Shown here: in pieces, positions 11,235 through 23,200 of the stretch
How the letters are laid out: each line of letters starts with the position of its first letter
How positions within the stretch are numbered: the first letter of the stretch is position 1
Assembly: GCF_030867145.1 (NCBI RefSeq)
Contig: NC_134429.1
Location: 19,267,115-19,331,114 of the forward strand
DNA from: Opisthocomus hoazin
Lineage: Eukaryota > Chordata > Aves > Opisthocomiformes > Opisthocomidae
Length of the DNA: 64,000 nucleotides
Direction: 5' to 3'
Position numbers and translations under genes: made by a program
Notes under the pieces: model-generated
What the model was told of the DNA's origin: nothing
Databases searched by the model: none
The model's input: only the letters and a program-made list of their open reading frames with translations

Positions 11235-14200
11235 GTGAGTGCCTGCAAAGGCGAGGCGTTCCCTTACCGCCTTCCCCCATCTCATACCTCCCCGGCCCCA
11301 CAGCTTCCCCCAAAAGCTTTTCAGAATAAAAGCTGAAGTCCTATTGCTGCTTTAGGTGTATTGCTCTGCTTGTGTGTTACTCTGCTGGCACAAGGACAAG
11401 ACAAACAAAAAACCTTTCTAAAATTGCCATAATAGAAAAAAAAACCCTGTCTTGCTTTTTTTCCAGTAGCAGAAAGGAAACTGTTTCAGAAACTTGCAGA
11501 GTTTAGTGCAATCGGATGGAAAAAGTCCTGAGTCCTCGCTGTTACCTAGGTGCTGAGGCACATCGACTAAGAGGAGTAAAACCAGTGGTTGATACTGTAC
11601 CTGTCTTGTTCTCGTGCTAATCTCGGTAATTCAGCCGTTGTATTTCCTCTTTAAAACACCTTTTCTTGGATGCTGTTCAGGGAAAAGGATTGAGGGTCAG
11701 CCTGGCAGAACTGGCGGCGGGGAAAGGGACGCGGAGGAGATGGATGTCTCGATTCTGGTTCCTAGTGCTGGGTCGAAGGCTCAGCCCCCGTCGGGAGGGC
11801 GAAGCTGATGCAATTACTTTTGTTCTGCCTTGTGTTCACGCGTAGAAAAGGGTTCTGTTCTCTGCAGAAAGGGCTGCTGCTGGCTGTGTCTGGTTTTCAC
11901 TGCACCTGGGAAATGTAACCCAGCGTGAACGGAGCAGCGAACCTCTTGTCTGTCTGGACAGGAGGTCCTCAGACTCCGACAGCAGCCCAGACTGCCAGGG
12001 TCTGATTCTGCTCCTGGTACACAGAGCTGACTGTGTTTATTGCTCGGGTCCCCTTACAGGGTGCTGGATTCTGTCCCTCAGTGACACAGGCTGTTTTGGG
12101 AACGGTCCTGCTGCCTCTGGTGTTGTCACAGTGCTCGATGTCCACACAGGCAGCAGTTATTCCTGCTGTCAACCGTTTCTGCTGCCACGGGAGCGTGTGT
12201 GGCAGTTCCCCAGACCAGGCTGAAAACAATGCTCACGCCTTCAGAGGATGGGAAGAAGCAAGCTGTGGCTCTCCAGATGGGTTGTGCCTTGCTCCGGAGG
12301 CGAAGGCGTGCACGTTGTGTTATCGCCGTGCCGATGGCGGCTTGCACGCTGCCCAGCACCCTGAGAGGAGGTGAACTTGCTGGTGGGCAAGGTGCCTGCT
12401 CCGCAGCAGCTTTGATGTGGAGGTCTCTGAGGCTCCTCCCAGGTGCTCCCCAAAGCAACCCTGAGCAAACAGCCAGCCTGGCAGGGCTCCTGGGCAGGGC
12501 GAGCTCTTGTCTGGAGGTGCTGTGGTGGTGTGCCACGGTCACCCACCAAGAGGAACTGTTTGAGAGGTCGGGGTGTAGGTTCGTAACTCTGTTTCCTAGG
12601 GCCTTGACTGATCGTGAATGATTGTGGCTTTATTCTCAGCTGCGGTGGACAAGGTGAAGAAGCTACTGGGTGGCCAGTGGTGCTTCTACGTGCTCGGGCG
12701 TGATTAGCTTTTCCAGGGCAATGGCCATTGACTTAGTGCACAAAGTCGAGACAGAGCATCGCATGACCAGTTCCACCACTGTCCTCTTTGGGTCCAGATT
12801 CAGAGCTCTTGCACTACCATGAATAAAGTATGGCCATCTGATAGTTTGGGATTTGATAAATGAAACTTACCTGCTTACTCTGGACTAGCACCAGCAGACA
12901 ACGATGGGGATGTTGCCATCCCGGTGGGTGCAGCAAGTGAGAAGTAAAGACATGGCCCATCCATCCACACTTTGTAGAAGGCCCTACCCTTAACGATCTC
13001 TGAAACACAGCTCAGTGCCTGGCCTGATTCCATGGTTTCAAGGCTCCTGAGGCTCTCAGTAAAACAGCAGAGATAGTGAAGCTCCTGAAAAGATCGTGAG
13101 AGATGGCAGCCCAGCTTCCTTCCTGCTGGAGGAGTTTGTCTGAAGGGCCATTTCTCAACCCACAGCCTGTAATCTGTGGCGTGGACGAGCTGGAACCCGC
13201 ACAGTCTGGGCTTTTAGTCGCACGAGCCTATTTTCTTGGTGGGGTTCAGCTCCTTAAACGGGTGGGTGATCTAGCCATCTGCCACGGCACAGCCTTCTCT
13301 CTGACGTGGTTTTAAGTGTAAAACAGCTCCTGCCTGGGTCGGTGGGATGCCTCTCCTCCTGCCTCTCACCGTGATCCCGCGGGGCCGCAGGGAAGCACCG
13401 GCTGCGTTCTTCAGCCTCCAAACTTGGCTCTGCTCATAGCAGAACTCCCTTCCTTCCATGGCCAAGCAATGAGCAAGGAAGAGAAACATGGAATTTCAAA
13501 CGCAGTTAACCAAGACAGGACACGATCTTTTTTGGCTCTTAAATCCTTTGTGCCCTACAAGTTACCAGCCTCATGTAAATCAGGCATGGGGGGTGTGTTC
13601 AGGTCCCAGGGAGCTCTCAAAGCAGATGTCTGCTGCCAGCATCTCGGGGTAAGACAGGGAAGTCTCACCAGCTGTTTTTCTCCTGGAAAAGCCAGGCGTT
13701 CAGACGGAGAGCACTGTGACTCCACGGTGACGTTTTGCTCCCGTATCGATCCCTTCGAAACGCTTCTTTGCGTGACTGGTCGGTGTCTGCTGACCCCGCG
13801 TGCCGCCACGACGCTGCCGCGTGCTCTCCGCTGTTCCCTAGGCTTGAGGAGAGCACCGGAGCCGCAAGGGTATGAAGTCTGCGGAGTTATTCCTCAGCTC
13901 TTCAGAAGCAAAAGCCTGACAAGTTCAGGAGGCAGGGAGGTGCTAATGGATTCCCCTTCTCTCAGAATCCCGCTGGGAGTGAGAAATCTCCAGCTGGCAC
14001 CCTGCCAAACAGCCCATGGGCTTTTGCCATAAAGCGAGGAAACCGCTTGAAAACAGCAGCTGCTTGCGTAACGCAGGGATTTACTGGTAACGAACCGAAC
14101 CTCCGCAGCCCCACCTCTGGCGCAGACGGCGTGTTGATGTTGGATGAGGGACAAAGACCAGGAAGAAAGATGAGGGAATTGAAAAGCTAATCCCGGAGGG

Positions 14201-17200
14201 AAGGACGACGGAGTGTCCAGTTGCTTTGTAAGCGTTGCCACGCTCCTGGCGTAGTGAGATCCTTTGTCTAGATTTTTTTTAATGGATCCTTTCTGCTGAC
14301 AAAATCTGAATGGGAGGAGTTTGTTTGTCTTATGCAGGGCTGACTGTGAAGTAGAGGCAACCATGATGGTATTTGTCTGTATAAAGGATTAGCCTTCTGC
14401 TCCCCTCACAGACAACCCCTTTAGCTCCAAAATACCTGCCCGCCAGTGTCACTGTTGCTTCTGTTAACCAGTTGTTATCAGCCAACATCTTCTACCCTCC
14501 AGGCAGAACATTGTGGTGTCAAGCTGTAGCTCTTCATCCAGAGCCTCCTAATTAATCCAGCGACCTCTGATGGGTCAAACCAGTGTTTAAAGGATGTTCA
14601 GGTTATGCCCAGCCCTCTCGCTGCCCCAGAGCTGCAGGGTACGATCAGGAGGGCATCTGACAGGGGCATGGCTCGTGGCTGTCCTTTGATGTTCTTCTCT
14701 TCTGAGCAGGTGTCCCACATTGGGTTTCACCCACGTGTTCCCCCACGCAGGTAGCTCCAGCAGCAGTGGGATTTTGCTTGCACCCACTCACTCGTGCTGT
14801 GTGCTGAATTCCCCTCGTAAAGTGTGAGCGTACGGGATATTGTTTACCATTTCTGAGCAACGTCCTCTGGCCATTGATCCCTGCCTGGCCAGGGTGAGAA
14901 GCTTTCACAGCTGTTTGTTGTAACATTTGGGAAATAAGGGATGCTGCTCAAACTGGTTAGCAGCAGAGGGGAGAAGGAGAAACAATTATTTCCTCCTGGG
15001 AGGAGGCAATCCTGTTGCCAAGATCTCTTGCTGTGGCTTGCCAGCCAAGTAAGTGGCTTGTACGTCTTCCAGTGGAGGGGAAAGTACAGAGCTGTGGCTA
15101 CGTGTGTTTGACGTGCTTCCTGCAGCCAGACGCTCTCAACAAAGCCCTTGTTGCTCTGCCCTGCTGGAATGCCATCAGGAGGTAGGGAGCTCTAGGAACC
15201 GGTGGCAGAGACCCGTAGGCCAACAGGTTCAGCTCCGCTGTGTGACGTGGTGATGAAATTCCACGTTGCTGTGGGCACGCAGGAAAGCTTACTGGACTTC
15301 ACTTTTATTTTCTGCTCAGCTCTGAATGCCAAGCTGCTGGGTGTGTGTGCCTGCAGCCCAGGGCTGAGTCGTGCTGGGTCACGCAGAACTGGTTGTAATC
15401 CACGTAGATCGCAGGTCCCACTCCTGCTGCCTCCTGGCACCTCTTGCTTCATCACCTCCAAGTAATTTTGATGTTTGCCATTTCTGAAGGCTCCATCTGA
15501 TTTCTTCTGTCGTTTCATCACGAATCTGGCATGTCTCTGCCCTCCCAGTCAGCACCCACTACGGCAGAGTGGTTCCTGTGCTGCCCTGGTCTCTGTGGCA
15601 GCACGTTTACAGACCATGTATGTAAGATCTCCGGCTCTCTTCCGGTGCACACCGACATTGTAACACATGCAATGTGTGGTCCTGACCCACACGTGTCACT
15701 TCTGTCCCCCGTCCTGTGGACATTCACCTGTCCCTTTCTCCCACGTACCCCTCCTGCCATTCCTGAGCACGCAGACGTGAACGCTCCCGCCACGGGACAG
15801 ACCCAGGCACTGATGCCCTGGTTGCACAGGCGAGGCATCTGAACCAGTGAGGGAAATAAATAGCGGGGTAAAGACTGTCCAGATGAAGACTCGAGCCACT
15901 TCTCCACCTTGTATTTTCCCCCATGAGCCCCTTGTGTTGTACCCTGAATGGCTGTGCTTTTGCTGGTTCATGATCTTTTCTGTGCCCAGGTCATTAGGTT
16001 TCGCTGTCAGGACATGTAGTAGACCCCTTGTACCCACTCACCGTTCCCCTGCCCTGGTCCTTTCCCTCCTCTTGATTTTGCCATCTCATATTTGCCTCTT
16101 GAAGCAGCGTCCCAGTCAGGGCTTAGCAACCTGCTCATCTCTGCCAGGCTCGTTGCTGTCTCCGGGCCTGCCTTGACGCAGCTTTCTGCAGGGAGAGAAC
16201 GGTTTGCATGAGCTGTCTCCTTGGAGCAATTAATTTTACAGCAGCCTTTCCCTTCAGCCGTCTGCTGCCTTGTGGTTTTGGCTCCGGCGTTCGCCCACTG
16301 TGTGCTGCGCCAAGGCCCTCTGTGCTCCAGAGCCCACCTTGCTTGGTCGCCCCGCAATGCTGATCCCTCACTGACAGAGGAGCCCAAATGGGCAGGCAGG
16401 AACCTCTTGCCCAAGGCTTTTTCCCCTCCTCTTGCACCTCAAAAGCTGCCAGAAAGCAGGGTGGGGGTTAAAAGAATTCCAAACTCGTTAGTGATATTCC
16501 AGCTATTGTAAATCTCCCAAGCTCTAAGAGTGGTAGAAGGAGGGGTCCCCTATGCGCTTGTGCTTCCCACACAGCAGTTCAATGGACGTTGTATGAAAAT
16601 GGGTCAAATGGAGCGGGGCTCCAGCCCACACCCGCACAGGAGCGTGTCCTTCCTCACGTCTGGCATTCTTCTGCACCGATGTGTCTGTGCAGCCCTTCCC
16701 CAGACATCATGTCCCAGAGCTGCCTTGAGGTGCTGCTCCCAAGACTGTCTGGGAAAGGAGGTCAGTGTGTGTTCAGAAGAACAAGAAAACGTCAGACTAG
16801 CCTGGCTTTTTAAGAGTGATCTAGGGAGGAGTCCCTCCACTCCAGGCTTTCCTGCCAGCAGTGGTATAAATCAGGGAGCTTTCTGCCAGCCTTGCGTGGA
16901 CCGTAGCCTTTGAACCGAGAGGCAGCCCGTTCTGAGAATCGGCCACCTCTCCTGGGACAGCACAGCCAGCAGTTTTCCTCATCAGGTTTCTTTATCATTC
17001 CTTTGTTTTCCAAATGCAGCTCATTTTTCTTCCAGGCGCTGCCATTGTCATAAGATGGGATAAACCTGTGCGTTGGTTTCAGCCCAGAAGTTGCTCCTGA
17101 CCTTGGCAGCGGCTCGCGGTCCTGTGATCGGCGGTTTGCTGCTTCCTCGGGGACGGCTGCGCCTTCGCCCGGAGCAGCAGCTCTGGGTGGCAGAGGCTGC

Positions 17201-20200
17201 TCCCTGGCACGGGGCAGGACCGACTTGCTGGCTCGGGCTGGTGAGGAATGTTCCCAGCTCCTGGAACGTGTCCACCTCCAGCTTGGAGCAGAAAGCGCTG
17301 GGGATCAGCCTGGTGTTGTGTAACAAGAGGCGTCAGGGCAAGCTGGTGCAGCTCGCGGGGGTTTTCTTCTGCAGCCGTGAGAGCAGGATCCGGGACCTGC
17401 GGGTTGTGCTTTTGGCTCTACCCTGATTCCTGTGCCTCCAGCCCCTTCCCACTGCCCCGGCCTTCCAGTGGTTCTGTAGTGGGTGAATAGCCGGCGCCTG
17501 TCGTGAGGTTTCGTGAGCCTGTGCGGTGCTGCAGACCCCGCGTGAGCGTAGGGTGGGAGCGCTGGGTGTGCTCGGGAGCCGGAGCTCCCGCTGCTCCTGC
17601 GCCGTTGGGTCCAGGGCATCTCCCCCAGCCCGCCCGTGCTGGCTCCCTGCGCTGCTCCAGCCCCCTGACCTTGTGCAGGACCGGAGGAGGAGGAGGAGGT
17701 GAGATCAGTGTCCTGGGAAATCGCCTCCCTTCGCTGCTGCAGCGGTGTTTTCTGCTCCCACCTGTTTTGTGTCTTGACTGAATTTGGACCAGAGGAATAT
17801 CAGGCGTCCATCATTCCACGAGGAGCTGCATTTTCTCAGGAGTCAGGCTCTAGGCTGAATCCAGGCATATTTCATCCCAGTTTTTCACTCTTTTGGCCTG
17901 CCTCTCCTTTTCCGTGACCGGCCTTTTCCCTCTGGGAGACACAAATAGTCCAGCACAGGTCACAACCCTGCTATTGAGTGACTGGGGGTGGGAGGGGGGT
18001 CTCATGAACTTTTTTCCTCTTGCTCTTTGTGATTCTGTAATCATCAGTTCAGGTTCTTGGACCTCAGAGGACTTGGGAACCCCTTTTCCATTCACAACAG
18101 AAACAGCTTTTTTTGGCAAGCTACTTTAAAACAAAAGATGCTACAAGAGCTGGGTTTGTAAACAGTCAGGGGTGCAGACCTCTGGCTGACACTGCGGTGT
18201 CGGCGCCTCAGAGAGCTCGCAGAGAGCCGTTGGGATCAGAGATCAGTCTAAGCTGTCTAATGAGGGAAGACGGGGTGCTAGGGAGATGGGGTGAGAAGTT
18301 CCTGGACAGTTGACAGCAGGACTGAGAATAAAGCCCAGGAGCCCTCGCACTAGATGCAAATAATAATAATAAAAAAAAGGGGCAAATCCCGAGGTCTCTA
18401 CCCTGCAAAATTCTGACTGAATTCTGGGATTTGGCCCAAGATAACCAAGATTTCCTAGCAGATGCCCATGCAGGTACGGGTTCCCATCACTCCACTAACA
18501 TGTCTCCCTCTCTCTTCCCCTGCTAGGTCCCCAGCCACCGATTTCCAATTCGGAGGGGGATCTCCTCTTCTTGCTGGACAGCTCTGGCAGCGTCTCCTAC
18601 TATGAGTTTTCCAAGGTCAAGGAATTCATGTGGGACCTTGTGCAACCTTTCACCTTTGGCCCCAAAGATGTCCAGGCCAGCATCATCCACATCAGCACTA
18701 CGCCCACCATGGAGTTCCCGTTTGACCGGTACCTGTCCAGTGGGACTCTGCAACAAGCCATCCGGGACACTCAGCAGCTCATGGGTGACACCAACACAGG
18801 CAAAGCGCTCTCCTATGCCAAGGAGAAGTTCTTCAGCGACGAAGCTGGTGCCCGGCCAGATGTGCCCAAGGTGTTGGTTTGGGTGACAGACGGTTTCTCC
18901 ACTGATGACATCTCTGAACCCATGCAGCTCCTGAAGGACATGGGAGTGACAGTCTTCATCGTCAGCACTGGACGGGGGAATTACCTGGAACTCTCCGCTG
19001 CTGCCAGCCAGCCTCCCGAGAAGCACCTGCATTTTGTGGATGTTGATGACCTACCCATCATCACAAAGGAGCTTCGAGATGCCATCCTAGGTACAGTGGG
19101 GTTGGGCTGTGGTCACTGGGAGTTTCCAACAGGGCTGAGTGTGAGTTAATGCCCGGGCCCGCAGTGTGAGAATCCCCTAAAACTAAGAGTCCTCCTGACC
19201 CACAGCCACTGCCCTTGCAAACTGCGGTGCGTTGTCCACAATGCTACAGGTCCAAGCATAAACCAAGGCTTTTAGGAGGTCTGGGACAAATATCTCTATT
19301 TCGCTTGGAAGGTCCCATGACTGACAGGGACAAATTCCCTTCTGCAGACCTGAGGAGATGAACCTGTGTTTGTAACGAGCTGTTCGGTTGCTAATGAAGG
19401 AAGGAGGCTCAGGCAGCATATTGTCTGGATCCCTTAGAAATCCGCAAGCCTTGGAAATGACTCATGCAGGTCGCAGACATCCATGCAACTGAAGCATAGC
19501 ATGAAAATGCCCCCACCCGCACAGGTTAGTTGTTAACCAAAGGCTTCCTGAGCAGCCGATGGTTTGACTACAGCAAGAGGCTGCTGACTGTGGGAGCAAG
19601 GCGCCTAAGCCCCTTGAACTTGATTTTCACATTCAGTGTGATATTTTTTTCTCTAAAATGCTGTCTGGCTATGTGCTACCTGATGGAGGCAGAGGACAGA
19701 AATGCGTTGAGCACATCGCATACGCAAAATGGGATGTGTATGCCTGGGAAGGATTTGGTCCTGTCAGCTCCCTCAAACCCTTGTCTAGGGCAGATCTGAC
19801 TTCTACACGTACCATCGTGTGCAGGCACAGCAGCTGGCACACACCAAGGCATCGAACTCCTGCCTACAAGTGGCTGGCAGTTGCTGTTCGGTTACAAAAA
19901 GCAATTAAAGATGGTGCTTGCTATCAGCATTCAGACTGTAGGAGAGGAATGTTTTTGTTCCACAAATCCCCTGTTGTAACGTGTTCCACATCCGCCAGAT
20001 CTATAGCCCGACTTGGCTAGCACAGCCCTTGGAAGAAAATCCCAGCCCTCACTTGTTAGGCTCAGCAGGCCGACTGCTGCCTCCTCGTTGCTGGCATGGC
20101 CGCGGCGGTTGCTGCGCAGAGAGCACGAGCAGACAGCAGATTGGATTTTTCATCAGTCTTGGTTTCCTCAAGCATCCAGGAAAGGGTCTGAGGAGACCCA

Positions 20201-23200
20201 AAGCCGTAATGTGGGCCAGAAGACAGGCGTTTGGAAGCCAGGAGGAATATCTCATGCTGATCTGCAGGCTGCACCGAGCAATGCACGCTCTTTTTCCAGC
20301 TCTTGAAGGCCATCTCGGCGGGAGTGCCTGTGACTGCAAAGCAGGGGCTCTGCCTCAGCCTCCCAGATGCCTCCGGATTTGTTTGGAAAGCTGAGTGAGT
20401 TACCATGACTTTGCAGACTTTCCATTCATTTTCTGGAGGTTCTCTCTCCCCATTGCAAATCCTGTTTTAATTCCTCATTTGGCTTCCGCTGCGCGAGTTG
20501 GTTAGAGCTGGCTTTGGAGTGTCCAAGTAACCCTTTCCACAGAATCCTCCGTATGCAGCAACTCCTTTCTGTTTCCACCCATTTAACACATCGCCCACAG
20601 GGACTATCACAGAATCACAGAACGGTAGGGGTTGGAAGGGACCTCTGTGGGTCACCCAGTCCAACCCCCTGCCCAAGCAGGGTCACCTACAGTAGGCTGT
20701 AGAGGACCTTGTCCAGGTGGGTCTGGAATATCTCCAGAGAAGGAGACTCCACAGCCTCCCTGGGCAGCCTGGGCCAGGGCTCCGTCACCCTCAGAGGGAA
20801 GAAGTTCTTCCTCGGGTTCAGCTGGAGCTTCCTCTGCTTCAGTTTGTGCCCGTTGCCCCTTGTCCTGTCACTGGGCACCACTGAACAGAGTCTGGCCCCA
20901 TCCTCCTGACACCCACCCTGCAGATATAAGCATTTATTAGGTCCCCTCGCAGCCTTCTCTTCTTCAGGCTGAACAAGCCCAGCTCCCTCAGCCTCTCCTC
21001 GTAGGAGTTCTCTTCCAGTCACCCACCTCTCTCCTGTACGAGTAGGGGCAGCACCAGCAGTCCTTCCACCGCACCAGGCGCACAGACCCCCAGATGTTTC
21101 GTTTCAAGTGGCTGTTTCAGCTTCTAGTGCATCCTGAATCCAGATGGTATAAAATAGCATCCCAAAATGAGAAATCACCTGCCTATCCTTGCAGCACAAG
21201 GTTGTCTTGGAGATCGCAAGATCCGCAAAGGTACTAAAAGCTCTGCTGCGCCTGAGGGCAGTATTCTGTGCATCCACCACATCTAAAAGCTCCTAGTCTG
21301 GGATTTTAATGGAAGGTGAGGTTCCCACGTGAATCCAGGGGCTGGTGCTTTAAGCAGAACACCAGACATGGGTAAAACCACCTGAGTTAGCCTTAATAAA
21401 GCCACACATGTCCGCTCTTCCCTGCCTGGAGGAGGCAGCCCTCATCACCACCCTTCCTGCTTCTGGCCCTGGGATAGCAGGGACAGACGGGATCCTTGGC
21501 AGGCAGAAATTGGGCCTTTCCAACTCTGGAACGGCCCAGACTGGTTTTATTATCGCTGCTATCTTATTTCATCTCTCGCTACTGTTTTTTAAAAGCCTTT
21601 TGTAGAGGCACAAACGAGCTTTGTCGAGAGTTGCTGTCTTCCCTCCGCCTCCATCCAGGAACGGGGTGTTTCGTGCCTGCTCCATAGATACTCCAACAAG
21701 TTGCTGTTGTCTCCAGCAGGCTGAGAACCCTCCGTGGAACAGCTCAGTCTCCGCAGCTGCCCCTCACTCTGCAAAGGTAGACACCTTCATGTGGGGGTTG
21801 CTCAGCTAAGAAGCATTTTCTTTGCCATCAGAGATCTGAGCAGACAAATAATACAAGGAACTGTCAGGGCTGAGTCTGGACTTCACAGCAAGGGGTTTTG
21901 TCCTAGACAGTGAGACAGAATCACAGAATCACAGAATCACAGAATAGTAGGGGTTGGAAGGGACCTCTGTGGGTCATCTAGTCCAACCCCCCTGCCGAAG
22001 CAGGGTCACCTACAGCAGGCTGCACAGGACCCCGTCCAGGCGGGGCTGGAATATCTCCAGAGAAGGAGACTCCACAACCTCCCTGGGCAGCCTGTTCCAG
22101 GGCTCCGTCACCCTCGGAGGGAAGAAGTTCCTCCTCATGTTCAGACGGAACTTCCTGTGCCTCAGTTTGTGCCCGTTGCCCCTTGTCCTGTCACTGGGCA
22201 CCACTGAAAAGAGCTTGGCCCCATCCTCCTGACACCCACCCTTCAGATATTTGTAGGCATTTATAAGGTCCCCTCTCAGCCTTCTCTTCTTCAGGCTGAA
22301 CAAGCCCAGTTCCCTCAACCTCTCCTCGTAGAGACAGCCACTACTTCCACAGGGAGACAAAAGGAAGGCGCCTTACTCTTCCAGACTACATTTCTACCCA
22401 GCTCCCAGCCAGCCTGGCTGTGGCCACAACCACAGCTGGCTCCTGGCAAATACCTCTGTCTTTCCTGGTGTGAAGGACAAGGCACTCGAGCTCAGGCTTC
22501 TTCCAGTGCATCTTGTATATTATGTACTCAATATATGGCTTTTGGTGCTCTCCTTCTGGGGAAGGACCTTCAAATATTGTGAAACCAAGGCGTTCTTTTG
22601 AGATGACATCAGGTTCTGTGCTAGCATCCACTTGCTCTCCACTCAGCCAGTTGAACTGACAACTGCTGACTTGTTTCATCCTTTGGCACCGTCTTCTGAG
22701 CCAAGTTCTGCAGGAGCCCACCTGCCCAGCAGTCACAAGACATCAGCCACTTCCCAGCTATAGTCAGGGCAACGCATTCCTGATCTGAAACAAGGTCCTG
22801 GATGGCTCCTGCTGCAATGAAGGCTTCGAGCCTAGAGTTCTCTGACGTTCCCACTTAGCACTGAATACAAGTGGGTGACCAGAGGGAGCAATTCTGGACC
22901 TTGAATGTCCACCCTGATAATGACAAAGAGTGTTGCCCCCTCCTAGAACCAGGACCCTCCTCCCAGACGCATGAAAGCAGGGAAATAGAGCCACGAAGCA
23001 GAAGTGATTTGTCCCAAGTCCTAGCTGCAGCTTCTGCAGAGAGGGGATCATGCACCCAGGGCTAGGGCAGGCTCATCTGCTGCCTGGCTGCGTTCCTTAC
23101 ACACATCATGAGAGCAGCAGCTTTTCTGCGACTCTGATCTTGACCTTGCCAGCGTTCATGGGATGCCAGCAAACTTGTGGCTGCAAAGCAGTGTTTGAAG

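Larger units (their letters stand above)
11235..18526 (+). other. VWA1: VWA1 intron 1
   Basis: 7.3-kb phase-1 intron. It contains a CpG-rich patch at about 17,090-17,660 and a short (TAA)n/A-rich tract at 18358-18378. No CR1 copy and no other gene was seen in it; open frames at 12199-12621 and 13424-14032 carry no recognisable domain. Confidence 0.8.

Noticed and set aside
18523-19032. 169-codon open frame on the - strand
   Set aside because: Antisense shadow of the VWA exon of VWA1; no start or splice support.
20687-22360. Long open frames on the - strand with shared sequence
   Set aside because: These are CR1 ORF2 C-terminal fragments, not host genes; listed as mobile elements instead.
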